The notes under the pieces were generated by a model. The model ran no database searches and was not told where the DNA came from. It saw only the letters and a list, made by a program, of their open reading frames with translations. Positions 21,421 through 32,600 of a DNA stretch of 64,000 bases are shown here, in pieces. This DNA is from Pleurodeles waltl (taxonomy: Eukaryota; Chordata; Amphibia; Caudata; Salamandridae), in contig NC_090450.1 in assembly GCF_031143425.1 (NCBI RefSeq), positions 218,809,442 to 218,873,441 of the forward strand, in the 5' to 3' direction. Within the stretch, counting starts at the first letter, position 1. Each line of letters begins with the position of its first letter. A program made the translations under genes and the position numbers.

Positions 21421-24330
21421 ATTCTCTCTGTGATAAAGCATGTTCTGCCTTCTAATATTTCAAAGGACTGTGTGTTTGTCACGTATTGGAAGGCTTTACA
21501 GTGACCACATTTCCAAAAGTCCAAGCTCTTTTTTGAAAGCCACATTGTATTCTGTTTACTAATGAATAAACTGTTTGGTAATATGTCCCCCAATGATAGA
21601 GGTTTCCGATATGATTTCTGTGGATGGGGGCTAATCATCAACTTCAGATGCTCATCTTTTTGCAGAACATGCCAGTTATGTGTCAAAATAGTTTTCAATG
21701 TCTTATGTTCTCTGTTAAACTCTAAAAAGAGTCTTGATTCAGGTGACTCCATTTTTTCTTCCAATGTCAGAAGTTGAGAGTGGTATAACAAGTCCTCTCT
21801 TTTCTTATTCTTGACTCTGTTGTGGGCATCCATGAGGACTTTATGAGGGCATTCTCTCCCGTGAAATCTTTGAATCATCATGGACATTTCTATCTCAAAA
21901 GCGACATCAGAGGAGCATGTTCTATGGGCTCACAAAAATTGACTATAGGGATTACTCAATTTTAAGGCTTTTGGATGTCCACTGTTGCCGTGTAGAATGG
22001 AGTTGCATGCTGTTGGTTTTCTACAGAGACAGGTTTCTATTGATCCATTTATCACCTCTGATTGAACTTCCAGAAATTCTATTTTGGTATCACTCCAGGT
22101 GGCTACAAGTTGTATATTTAGATTATTATTGTGCAATACCTTAATGTATTCACAGAACATGTACTTTGGACCATCCCAGATGATAAATAAATTGGCAATA
22201 AAGTGCACCCAAAGTACCACTCTCTCCATGTATGTACTCAATTCTTCTAACCATGCTATCTCCTTTTCCCACCATCCCATATATAGGTTGGCACAGATCG
22301 GCAGCTCCCATCACTCTACCTTGTATCTGTAGATAGTACCAATTATTGAATGGGAATACCGTTAAACAGGATAGCATGTTCATCAACATCTGAGTATGCT
22401 GAGCAAACTCTATGGACAGTGTTTTAAAAAATATCTACATGATGCCATGCCAAATTGTTTTTTAATTGATGTATATAAGGATGTTACAGCCACAGTCACC
22501 AACAGGAATTTGTCTTGCCAGGCAATGTTGTGAATTTTAGATAAAAAAATCTGTTGTATCAAGTAAATATAAGGAGAGTTCAGTGACATAAAGACACAAA
22601 AAGAGATCTAGATATCTAGAAGTGTTCTCTAAAAGAGAGCTCACAATCGGTCTGCCGGGAGGCTGACATATGTTCTTGTGAATCTTTGGCAAAAAAAGAT
22701 ACATGGGGTTTTAGGATGGTCCACCTTCATATAGCTATAGTCCTCATATTCAATAAGCCCACAGCTGAGCCACTCCTTCGGTATGTCACAATACGTTTGC
22801 TGGTACATATCAGTTGGATCACATTTGAGCGTTTCATAATGAGCACGATTCTCCAGTTGTTTACGAGCTTCCCTGATGTATTCACTGGTATCCATAATCC
22901 TGATGTTGGCACCCTTATCTATGATAGAGTCATTGGTTTTTAGGGCATGAATCTCCTTCCAATCTTTCTCAGTGACTTTGCTGCGTCTTTTGGTTCTTAT
23001 CTTGGTACGTAATCTGTTGATGTCTCTCACTACTAATTCATGGAAAGTGTCAACCAGATTGCCACTCGGTAATTGAGGTTTGAATTTACTGGAAGGTTTT
23101 AACTGACTCATGGAAAAGTCAGTATCAAAGCCCATAGGTTTTAATCTTATCATGTCCCCATCTTCCCTTTGGATACTTGTGGACAGTCAAAATGATTTGA
23201 TTTGCTAAGTCATCAATAGTCAAGAGCTCAGGAATATCCCTTATATGAAATCCTGACTACTTGATGTCCTTGATTTCTGGAGTATTGTTGACCATCAGGG
23301 GTTTTATAGCAGAGTATTTTTTCACCTGAAGTTCTCGCACAAACTTATATAGCTCAATCCAAGTGTGAGTGCAATTCCAATCAGCTGTTGGGCAGAAGCT
23401 GAGGCCAAGATTTTAAATTCTTACTCTATCTTGTGTTAACGTTGTCTTGGAGATGTTGACTACTTTTTCTTTGGCCAAATGGTCTACCCACGTATCCAAA
23501 TGATTTTCTATTATTGGGGACCTTTTTCTTTTCTTCTTCCACCTCCGTGTTTTGTGCCACCTCAGCCATGTCCTCTGGCTCTGTTTGATTGTGGCATAGC
23601 TAGTTGCATTAATCTCATCTCCCCATGAAAATCCAGTTTTTGTTGTGAGGCTTCATCTGCTGAAGAACCTGGATCAGAGCTTGCATTTGTGATGCTTGAA
23701 TTGGTAGTTAAATTTCCTGTCATACTGAGTTTCTCCTTGGTTCTTACAGTTTCATATTTCCATGCAAAAGTGTACATTTTACCATACTTATAATCAGGTC
23801 TGTCACAATTGAATGTTTGTGCTTTGTATAGTCTTATTTTACCTTTCTGTTTTGCAATATGTTCTTCCATTTTGGTTATCATCATTTTGACTTCCTCCTG
23901 ATTTTCAGCCCTTTCCAGTTCCTTCATCAGCTCATCAATGATTTTCGTTTGTTGTTCCATACGGCATTTAGCAAGTGTGGTTGGTGTTCCCATGAGTTGC
24001 AAGGAGCAGTCTGCAGTGTATGACCTCCCTTCGTCCAATAAGTCATAGTCCATGTCACCAAATGTAGGTCAAATCAATATACGCAAGCCTCGTGTTACCT
24101 TGACACTTTCAATATACTGTGACGTCATTTCCCACCATTTTTTCAATTCAGAGGTCCATGCTTTTTCTACTTCCCTGATGATGTTTTCAGTGGTTCTGGA
24201 GCCAAAGTTTTGTGTTCATTGTACACTGAGTTGTCCATCATTATTGTTGAATACAGCTTCTGCTTCTGCTCCTGCTTCTGCTGCTTTCTCCCACTGGGCT
24301 CTACGATCAGCTATGACAATAAGATAAGTG
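21421..24330 (-). pseudogene. Penelope-like retroelement remnant, truncated at 3' end
   Basis: Minus-strand remnant of a Penelope-like element (Neptune-type by resemblance). The 24053-23562 part encodes a charged, probably coiled-coil N-terminal region. The 23153-22641 part holds the RT entry with NDSIIDKGANIRIMDTSEYI, and 22600-22250 holds broken RT motifs. The active site, normally of the form F-x-D-D, reads FIANLF near 22200, so both Asp are gone. After it come KIEFLEVQSEVINGSIET and RKPTACNSILHGNSGHP, signatures of Penelope RTs, then LTHNWHVLQKD and a partial zinc-like WKCGHCKA. Homology stops near 21420, just where the GIY-YIG endonuclease should begin. Multiple frameshifts are present. 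Confidence 0.8.
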
Positions 24331-24481
24331 ATCTATCTTGACTTAAAGAAGCGTGAACAAAGGAGTGCCTTGTAGAATGCTTTTTCAGTGATTCTATCAA
24401 ATCTTTCACTGGTCAAAGTTCTCATCCATGTAGTTCACAAGATACTGTATTCTGGTATCATCCACTATGTTCTGTATAAGA

Positions 24482-24503
24482 TCTATATATATATATATAT
24501 ATT
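24482..24503. repeat. (TA)n microsatellite
   Basis: Short uninterrupted TA run. Confidence 0.85.
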
Positions 24504-24873
24504 GATTTACAAACGCAACTCATATCCCCATAATTCACACTTTACATTATACATGGAGGAAGGCACACAAACTAACTTCTGATACCACCCTTTTGAAAGC
24601 ACCTATATGGGGAATAGAGATAAATGTATTGGAGGGGTAGAAATAGAATGGTTCCAATGGAGTGGCAGGAAGAAAATACTTAAAGGCTTGGTTCAGGAGG
24701 ATGACATTGTGCCAGTTCAAATGCTTACGCAAAAATATGTCCTATTACAATGCTAGAAATCTCTGCAATGTTCTTATAGTTTTACAGGCATTTGAAGTGT
24801 CCAACCATAGACGCTTGAGACTAACCAATGCCTACATTTAATTGAGAAGTAGAAAGACCATAGATTAATTAAA

Positions 24874-25154
24874 CCATGGAAGTTCAACACTTATAGGCAG
24901 AGATCTTTCAAGTAACTATAACTCGCATGCAAAGGTAACTATAACTAGCACCCTTTCCATGCACAGTTTTCTTATCAATAATTTCATTGCAAATGTTGCA
25001 GTGGTAATATCAAAGATGCAATACAAGATCTCATCAATGATAGAATATGTGGAGTATTTAGCTGTGCATGGCCAGGGCACAAGTTATAGTTACCTTAGAA
25101 TGCGAGTTATAGTTACTTGAAAGAACTCTAACTATAACTGCTGAATTTCTATGG
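24874..25154. mobile_element. Foldback element with arms of about 94 bp
   Basis: 24874-24967 and the reverse complement of 25061-25154 align along their length. Shared blocks include CTTTCAAGTAACTATAACTC, AAGGTAACTATAACT and CCATGCACAG. The loop of about 93 bp has no coding capacity. It looks like a MITE or foldback unit; no target duplication was identified. Confidence 0.75.
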
Positions 25155-25414
25155 CTTTGTACAAGTAAATTCAGAAGCTAACTATAACGTACCTATAGCC
25201 TTTGTTTTTTCCAGTGAATTGCTATGGTTCTTTAACTTCAAGTCATTTAAATTACAATATGGTATTCCAACACCCACCACACAAGGTCTTTGGCCATGCG
25301 CGGCGTGGGTTGGTCACAAAGCCTGGCCAGCAGCCAGGCCTTGCAACCAAGTTCTTACAACCACCCAACCTCATGTCATGCATGCAGCTTAGGTTGGCCA
25401 CAGGGCCTGTCTCT

Positions 25415-25575
25415 TTCAGTGGATCTGTGAGTGGGTGTGTGAGTGTCTGAGTGGGTCTGAAAGTGGGTGTGTGAGTCCATGAGTGGGTCTGAGTGGGTGC
25501 ATGAGTGTCCGACTAGGTGTGGGAGTGGGCGCCTGAGTATCTGAGTGCATGTATGAGTGGATGAATTTGTGTATG
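25415..25575. repeat. GTGAGTGGGT-type simple repeat
   Basis: Degenerate tandem units of GTGAGTGGGTCTGA and close variants. The minus-strand open frame here is spurious. Confidence 0.8.
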
Positions 25576-26287
25576 AATGAGTCTGGTTTTTCTTTCAAGT
25601 TTATTTAATTTCGAATATTATGTGAATAATTCACAAAAATGTGTGAATACTGCACATGATGACAAAAATGTATTTTAAACTTATAATGTGACCCTAAAAC
25701 ACACCTATATCCCATGCCTGGGGTCAAGGTACCTTAACACTGCACCCTTATGCCCCTTTCAATTTGGGTTTTCACCCCTGGGGACCGTGCCCTATGAAAT
25801 AAAATGCTGGCTACAACTTTCTAGTCAGGTTTCAGTCAGCCAATTGCAACGCTTCTTTTCAAACACATATTTGTGAAAATTTGCGAAGTCTTTGCGGCCG
25901 GAGATATACACATTTATTTTCCCTTTAATAGCTCAAAAACTACTGAATGGATTTACACTAAATAAGTGAGAGCATGATCTGCACACTGGAAGCTAGCTTT
26001 CTGACAAATTTGGTGTAATTCTGTCCAGCAGTTTGGGCTGTAGATGTGTCTTAAGGTCCTATGGGAATAAATATTGGAAGCATAACTTTTTTTGCCCCCC
26101 CTTTTTCTTAGCCCCCGCTTGACAGATCTCCCCAAAACTTTCTATGCGCAACAAAAATCACTGCAACACCTTTTTGGGAACATTTCGTGAAGATTGGTCG
26201 AATGGTGCCAAAGTTATAGGCAAGTCAAAAAATGCTTTTTATATGGAATAATGGTACTAACTATACCTACATAGTGGCAACAGCCAC
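25576..26287. other. Unassigned, no gene seen
   Basis: No trustworthy coding frame. It has the texture of an interspersed repeat (GC-poor with a CCCCTGGGGACC core), but I cannot name a family. Confidence 0.4.
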
Positions 26288-26291
26288 TAGG

Positions 26292-26350
<59 letters not shown>
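26288..26350. repeat. (TA)n microsatellite, about 60 bp
   Basis: Continuous AT/TA dinucleotide run. Confidence 0.95.
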
Positions 26351-26351
<1 letters not shown>

Positions 26352-26681
26352 GTTCCCAGAGGTAGTTATAGTTAGAATCTATTTTCCATTGATGAAGCAT
26401 TTTCAGGTTGAGCCTAGACAGCACTTGAGCTGTCGCTTAGTGACCTGTTGTATATGGTTTGTGGAGTTCAACTCCACCCATTGCTTCCTACTTCTTTTCA
26501 TTTTCAGTTTTCTTTCAAAATCCTTCCTCGCTAATGGTTAATCTTTCTTCAATGTCCTGCTTTGTTGTCATTCGCATCCTCCCAATGAGCAATTCTTTGT
26601 TTTTCATTCACTTAATCTGCTTCGAGCTCTGGTATATTGTTCTTGCTCCAACGTGGTACCACAGCTGGTCATCAGCACTTC

Positions 26682-26900
26682 AATGATGCCTGCTCATGTC
26701 AAACACAGTATTGCGCACAGGTCTTTCCACAGAACCCCCTCATGGAGCTGCCTTCATAAAGCATATCTTACTTATTTGGCAAATCCCTGGTTATTGTCAC
26801 TGTAATGATTCCTGCTCGTGCCAAACACAGTATTGCGCTTAGGTCTAACCACAGAACCCCCCACATGGAGCTGCCTACACTAAGCATACTTTATTTATCT
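26682..26900 (+). repeat. 121-bp diverged tandem duplication
   Basis: CCTGCTCATGTCAAACACAG near 26688 recurs as CCTGCTCGTGCCAAACACAG near 26809. Each is followed by TATTGCGC, CCACAGAACCCCC and CATGGAGCTGCCT. Confidence 0.8.
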
Positions 26901-27987
26901 AGATTTTTAAAGAGCAGTTTTAGATAGAACATATATGGAAGAATGGCACCACAGCACGCAATTACATTGCATCATTTCTTTGAAAATGTTAGCACGTGAA
27001 GATTAAGTGAGTTGCCCCAGATAAGCAGGAGCACTTTTAATTGTTAAGTTACTGTTATTGCAAACTGAACCTTTTCTTTGAAGTCCATTTTCCATTGAAA
27101 ATGGCTGCATTCCTTCTTAAAGTAGCAGAAATCATAACGAGCTCACCAAAAACTTGGATCAGATAAAACCTGTTATATCATATACTGCATTCTGTTATAA
27201 GATTTATTCCGCTTCAAGATGGCCACCATTTAATTTGCTGCTCATGGGCACTGCTTCATGGACCAGAGTGGGATTAGAACGATGTGATGTGCAAATACAT
27301 TCCTTTGACTATGTTAATGAGAGATTGTGCTTTCGGCAGAGGGATATAATTAAACAGATCTGCTTTCAGTCTTCTTTCAGCCGTCGATCTAAGATTGGTG
27401 AGAACCAGACTGTTTTCACAAGGTACTGATGGCTTGGTTGCCAGGGGTGGGGGCAAAATGAGAGGTCTTTTGGAGCTGTTTTACCACCTTTAGCTTTTTA
27501 GTTTGCATCGTTGTTTCTTCCCTGCAAGTTAATGGTTGAGCACAACATGGTTCCTTCCTGGTGTTGGAGGCATTGCTGCCTCTGATAGAGATTATTTTAG
27601 GCTTTGATATATGACATACTTAGATGCAATATTTCTGGACAAATTAAAAAGAAAATGTATTTTTAATTTAAACAGAGTAATATTACCTTTCAGTATGAGA
27701 CTTAAAGATTTGTAGTTAAAACAAAACAAGACGGAAACAAGTCTGGCTGGACTGGAACCCTCAACACAAAGGTCCGTGACCTTCACACTGAGCTTTTTTT
27801 TTGCTTTTTTAAATTATGATTTGAGCCCTTTATGGGTTTTCAGGCACCGCGGGGGAAACCTCAAGTGCTCCCTGAGGTCCATAAATGTTTTTTTAAATTT
27901 ATTTTTTATTTTTGTATTTTAACACAAGCCCTATATAGGCTACCTAGCACTGCGAGGGAGCCTCAAGGCCTCCCCCGTGGTGCCATT
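26901..27987. other. No gene seen
   Basis: No supported coding sequence, terminal repeat or tandem structure. Short open frames lack any recognisable motif. Confidence 0.55.
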
Positions 27988-28038
27988 GCTTCAGCAAGCA
28001 AGGAGCTGCTTTAACAGCAGCTCCATGCTTGCTGAAGC
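27988..28038. repeat. 23-bp-arm hairpin
   Basis: Arms 27988-28010 and 28016-28038 are complementary except for one A/A mismatch, with a 5-base loop TTAAC. It could be a MITE core or a structured transcript; no flanking duplication is seen. Confidence 0.85.
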
Positions 28039-28472
28039 ATTTTATTTCTGTTCCCTTTGGGACAGGCTGTATCTTCAAAGTGATGGTTCTTTGCACAAAC
28101 TGTCACATGACAACTAATTGTGCTGTTAAGGGGTTTATTTTGAATTTTAGTGTGTGACAATAGGGGTACTCCCCCTTCTAGTGAGTGGTGAGGCCTTTCC
28201 CTGACAATTGCAGGGAAGTAAAACATTTTTTGAAACATTTTTAAATTTATGAGAAGAATTATAGTGACCATGACATAGCTTAAGTTTCTGTTGGACACTG
28301 GGTATTTACGTACTGTTAAGATGGTGTAGTGTTTTCATTCACTGATGTATGTTTCACCTGTGGTGTCAAGTGGACACTATGTAATGCTGTCTGATATGTT
28401 GATTACCTTGTTATAATGTTTCTAAGTGATTTACTGTTTTAGGAGATGATTAGAGGACTAAGGTAAGAATTA

Positions 28473-29078
28473 GGGGCCGATCATGAATTGCCGTGGGAGT
28501 TGGACCGCCACGGCTGTGGCTGTCGGACCGCCACATTACAAGGTTGGTGGGAAGACCTGTCAACCTACTGCCGTCCCTGCCAGGATCTAAGATCCCAACA
28601 AGCTGACAGTGGTTCTGGTTGTAATCATCCAGGGCTGCGCCACCCTGCTGATTACAACCGTATTCTCCTCCATCCTTTTCATGGCAGTTTCACCACCATT
28701 AAAAGGCTGACAGAAAACAAGTACAGGGGGACACAGGGGGGCCCTTGCACTGCCCATGCCTGTGGCATGGGCAGTGCAGAGTTCCCTCCCGTAGAGCACC
28801 CTTGAGATGTACACTTTCTGCTGTGCAGACAGTGCACATTTCAAGGGTACTAGTGCATCCTGCGTGTGTTAACATTGCCGTCGGCTCAGTTATGAGCCAA
28901 GAACAATGCTGTCACACCTTCCCCACTGGGCTGACCGGCGGAAACCTTGGTTTCCACCGGTCAGCCCAGTGGGAAAGTTGTAATGGGGCTGGTGAGGACA
29001 CCACCAGCGCTGTAATTGTCTCCTCATTGGCAGTTTGGTAGGTGGATGTTTCCGTCTGCCAAACTCCTAATGACCCCC
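28473..29078. mobile_element. Harbinger-type MITE, 606 bp, TTA target duplication
   Basis: Ends GGGGCCGATCATGAATTG and, in reverse, GGGGGTCATTAGGAGTTTGG resemble the Harb-A termini. The element is flanked by TTA on both sides (28470-28472 and 29079-29081), the 3-bp target typical of PIF/Harbinger. It contains two strong internal hairpins (28747-28777 and 28924-28969) and no gene, so it would need a transposase in trans. Confidence 0.8.
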
Positions 29079-29138
29079 TTAGTCTTACCCTGTTTGTATG
29101 CTGAACTGATATACATGCTAAACATTAGGGATTAGAAA

Positions 29139-29225
29139 GCAGTTGCCCTGAAGAAGAAAATACACCTAGAGAATAACTTTCCTGGTGGGTACCTCGAACA
29201 TCTCGAAACATGTTAGCAGTTCATA
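29139..29225 (+). repeat. Repeat end with hammerhead-like boxes
   Basis: CCTGAAGAAG and, 60 bases on, CTCGAAACATGTTAGCAG echo the CUGANGA and CGAAAC boxes of hammerhead ribozymes seen in Penelope-like terminal repeats. The spacing is long for a compact helix II, so this is only a candidate relic. Confidence 0.25.
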
Positions 29226-30123
29226 TAAGGTGCAGGGGTCCATTGTAAATCCGCTAACCACCGTTATCACCTTGAAAGAAAGGGTGACTTTTTTTTTTAA
29301 CCCTACCCAGCCTCATCTCTAATAAAGAATAGATTAGAAGCTGAGGTAGTTTATTTACCCTACTGACCAGAAGACAACTTATTAGGATCTCCCCGCCCCT
29401 TGAGCAGCTAGTTCTCCCTGAGGTCTATGGTGTAGACCACCAGGTCAGTTCAACCTTAACACGGTGGGTTGGACTAGCTAATGAAGCATGCCACAATTAG
29501 CTGGGTGAAGCTTTTCCATCCATAAAGGGCATACACACAGGGTATAGAACAGGGATGTAAGAGTGGATAAAAAGAATCCCCGCCCCATTTTTTGTGGTTC
29601 TATTGTATGGATTAAGAGCAAATATTTCTCCTAACTCTCTGTAGTGATTCACTCGGAATTTAAGATGTTATCTGCAATATTATCAATGATGTCACAGAGC
29701 ATGTGGCAAGCTATGTTTCCTCTAACGTGTGCGCCTGAGTAACTGTGATGCTCCTGTTACATTGTTGCGAATTTCAATTCAATTTACATGCACACATATC
29801 TAATTTAAATAAGCCTGTTGTCAGTGTGACATCGTCTTTATCATGTTTTCCCTTTTGAGTGTTGCTAAGACTAGCCCCTCCTTCTCTCCTCTGACCTAGC
29901 ACCTGGGCAGGGGAAATCAAGGGCATCATTAACACGCCTTCAGATTGATTTCTGTGTTATCATCAATGCAGGCAAAACCTTCAAATGCAAACTGTGCTTT
30001 TCACCTTCTATACTGAGAATCAAAATACTCACTTAAGAGCTCTTGTTTAAATGTATATGCTGCACTTGAGAGGTAGAGAGACGAGACACAAACGTGGGGT
30101 AAAGGAGTGAAAGAAAAGTTTGG
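29226..30123. other. No gene seen
   Basis: Contains a T-tract near 29291 and otherwise unremarkable AT-rich DNA with no coding frame I can support. Confidence 0.5.
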
Positions 30124-30948
30124 AGCATATTTATACCCCATTTGCGCCAAATTTGCATAAAAACAAAAACACAAATTCTGTGCTAATGGTGCAAAACTAA
30201 CTCCATATTTATATTTTTATGTTAGACCCGTCTATCATCAAAATATTGGAGCTTGCACCATTTTTTAGATGCGTGAACCTACTTGCCTCAATAAGATGCA
30301 AGGTAGGCGTTCCCATCTAAAAAATGGTGCTAACCCCATAGCCCCATATTTATCCCCCAGTGATACAATGACGCACTAAATAATTAACACCTTGGTCAGA
30401 CCAGGTATTAGGCGATCTGTGGGCCCTTTTTCATGGTTAAACACCATGGAATGAGTCCAGCGGTGCCCTCCTCAAGCCCCAGGAACACCCCCACCCACAC
30501 CAGAGGGACACCGGAGGATGGGGGACCCCATCCCAGGTACGTAGGGTAAGTATAGGTAAGTATTTTGTTTTTAATTAAAGTGCCATTGAGGGCCCAACTT
30601 GGGTGCAATTGCCATGCCCAGGGGACACTGGTCCCCTTTGTTGGCCATTGCAAGACAAGAGTCATGTGGTATTGATGGTTTTGTGTCAGAAAATCACGCT
30701 AGGCTGTTTTTTTTTGCCTCTAACTAACCTAACGTCATTTTTTGGTGCATACCCCCCTTCTCCCATACCGCCACTCCCATCAGGCTAACATATTTTTTTT
30801 TTACGCTAGCCCACCCTTTGCCCCCTCTTGTGCCTTTCCATATATATGGCGCCTGGATGGCGATCTGGAATGGTGCCAGCCTGTCCTATACTTTTTGATG
30901 CAAAACTGCTTTATTGCAGTTCTACATCATAAAGTATAAATATGCCCC
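30124..30948. mobile_element. MITE of the GCATATTTATAC family, copy a
   Basis: Left end GGAGCATATTTATACC; right end GTATAAATATGCCCC, its inverted partner. The interior has AGATGCAAGGTAGGCGTTCC and a core near 30413-30540 (hairpin, then ACACCGGAGGATGGGGGACC) shared with copies at 33775, 59185 and 62137. Flanks TTT and TTC do not match exactly. Confidence 0.75.
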
Positions 30949-31586
30949 TTCATTTTTCAAAGAGTTAATTTTGCTTTATTCATACATGCCAATAAACCTG
31001 ATACAGGTGGTAAACTCCCTATTTTTGAAGCAAAAATTTGATTTATTTCCCACTGGTATTTGCCTCTGCTACAATACAAGTAAATGGGGGAAATACATAC
31101 TCCTGATTATTTTCTTCGAATTTCCTAATTTACTCATCTAAAATGTTGGTATATATGTTTATTAATGTTGAGGTCAATAGTGCTTCATTCATGCACTTCT
31201 GGGTTTGATATTACTTTAATTTTTTCAGAAAAGAGTAGGGGGGTTAGGTTTGACTCCTTACCCGAGAAAAATACCAGCCACCTGCTCATGTTTTATGATT
31301 CTGTGAAGGCCCAGACTCGATTTCTAAGTAAAACTTCATATTAAATTGTCTACATTTTTAACATGGCCTTTCATTCTTCCTTCACTTGAACTATCAGTCA
31401 AGGATCATGACAGCAGCTATAGAACACATTTTAAAGTGTCTTCTTCGTATTGTTTAAAATGTGCACACAGGGGAAAAATTGCAGACTTTATGTGATTTTT
31501 TTTTGTTCTTGTGCCGGCAGAGACAATAAAATAAAACCAGCCAGATAAAAACCCTAGTAGAGTACCACGGAAAATGATGGAAATTA
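30949..31586. other. No gene seen
   Basis: AT-rich sequence between two MITEs without a supported feature. Confidence 0.55.
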
Positions 31587-32109
31587 GGGTCTGATTTAAG
31601 AGCCCCTAGCCTGTCCTTGCGCCACATTAGCATAATTCTTTTACGCTAATGTGGTCCTACTAGGCCAAAATCGCCACGCCAATTTTACAAAGTGGGGCAG
31701 TGCAGTCATTTGCGCTATATTATGTCTACGCCAAGCATAATGCATGCAAATGGGGCATTCCTCCATTATGTGGGCCGAAAAAATGGTGTAAAGAATTCTA
31801 AAACATTTCTTTGTGTCATTTATTTCAGCACTTTTAATGCCTTCCCAGAGCAGGCATTAAAAGAAGGCATGCCATTGTTTTCAGTGGCCTCTTAATGGGA
31901 TTTGCAGGATTAGCATCAAAATGTTTGACACTAATCCTGCAAAGGTCTGAACAAACGTCAAAAAATTTGAAGCTAGTTCCCCTAACCACCGTCATGGTGC
32001 ACCGTATCTTAGATACAGCACACACATGGTGGCGTTAGGAGGGGTGCTAAGGGGCACAAGAAAAGTGGCGCTTTAGTGGGTGTTATGCCAATTTTCATAA
32101 ATCAGGTCC
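31587..32109. mobile_element. Harbinger-like MITE, 523 bp, TTA target duplication
   Basis: Ends GGGTCTGATTTAAGAG and, in reverse, GGACCTGATTTATG form short inverted repeats. TTA flanks both sides (31584-31586 and 32110-32112). It contains internal inverted segments such as CAGAGCAGGCATTAA and no gene. A related element without clear target duplication is at 35323-35866. Confidence 0.75.
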
Positions 32110-32315
32110 TTAATAGTTGAGTTGCCTCCTGGAGATGGGTAGATTGTTTAATCCGTTAAAAATGTTCCGTATCATATCACAATACACTATCACTGGTGTT
32201 CAGCAGAGAAACATACGCATAGGCAGCAGTGTTGAGGTTTAAACACCAGCGGTTGCTTCTCCACTACGGCCGAGGAGCGTCACCCCTGCGATCAGCAGCA
32301 GCCTGTAAATTTTAA

Positions 32316-32600
32316 CAACGAAAGGCTAATAAACTGTTTATTATCCTTTCGTTGCTAAAGGGGTGGACCAATGGGGATGACGGGGGACAAGGGGAGTGCG
32401 CTTCGCACTCCCCTCAGTGCGCATGTGTGCTTGGCCGGCCATCTCGGGCCGGCCAAACACACTTGCACACTGTGCTCTCTTCAGCCCGGCACTGGGATGC
32501 CGGGCTAGCGAGAGCAGACAGGCTCCCAGTCTGCAAGAGAGTGCCCTGCCTGGGCGCTCCAGCCAATCATGCTCAGAGCAGGATTGGCTGCAGGCAGGCT
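32316..32600. repeat. Cluster of strong inverted repeats, CpG-rich
   Basis: Four hairpins occur in under 300 bp. 32316-32334 pairs with 32336-32354 (19-bp arms, one mismatch). 32431-32440 pairs with 32447-32456 (perfect 10 bp, extendable). 32483-32491 pairs with 32498-32506 (perfect 9 bp). 32560-32568 pairs with 32582-32590 (perfect 9 bp). The spurious 108-110-codon frames on both strands here reflect this symmetry. Confidence 0.85.

Noticed and set aside
24874..25154. CRISPR-like or tRNA-like interpretation of the symmetric region
   Set aside because: It is a two-arm inverted repeat in eukaryotic repeat DNA, not a spacer array, and has no tRNA fold.
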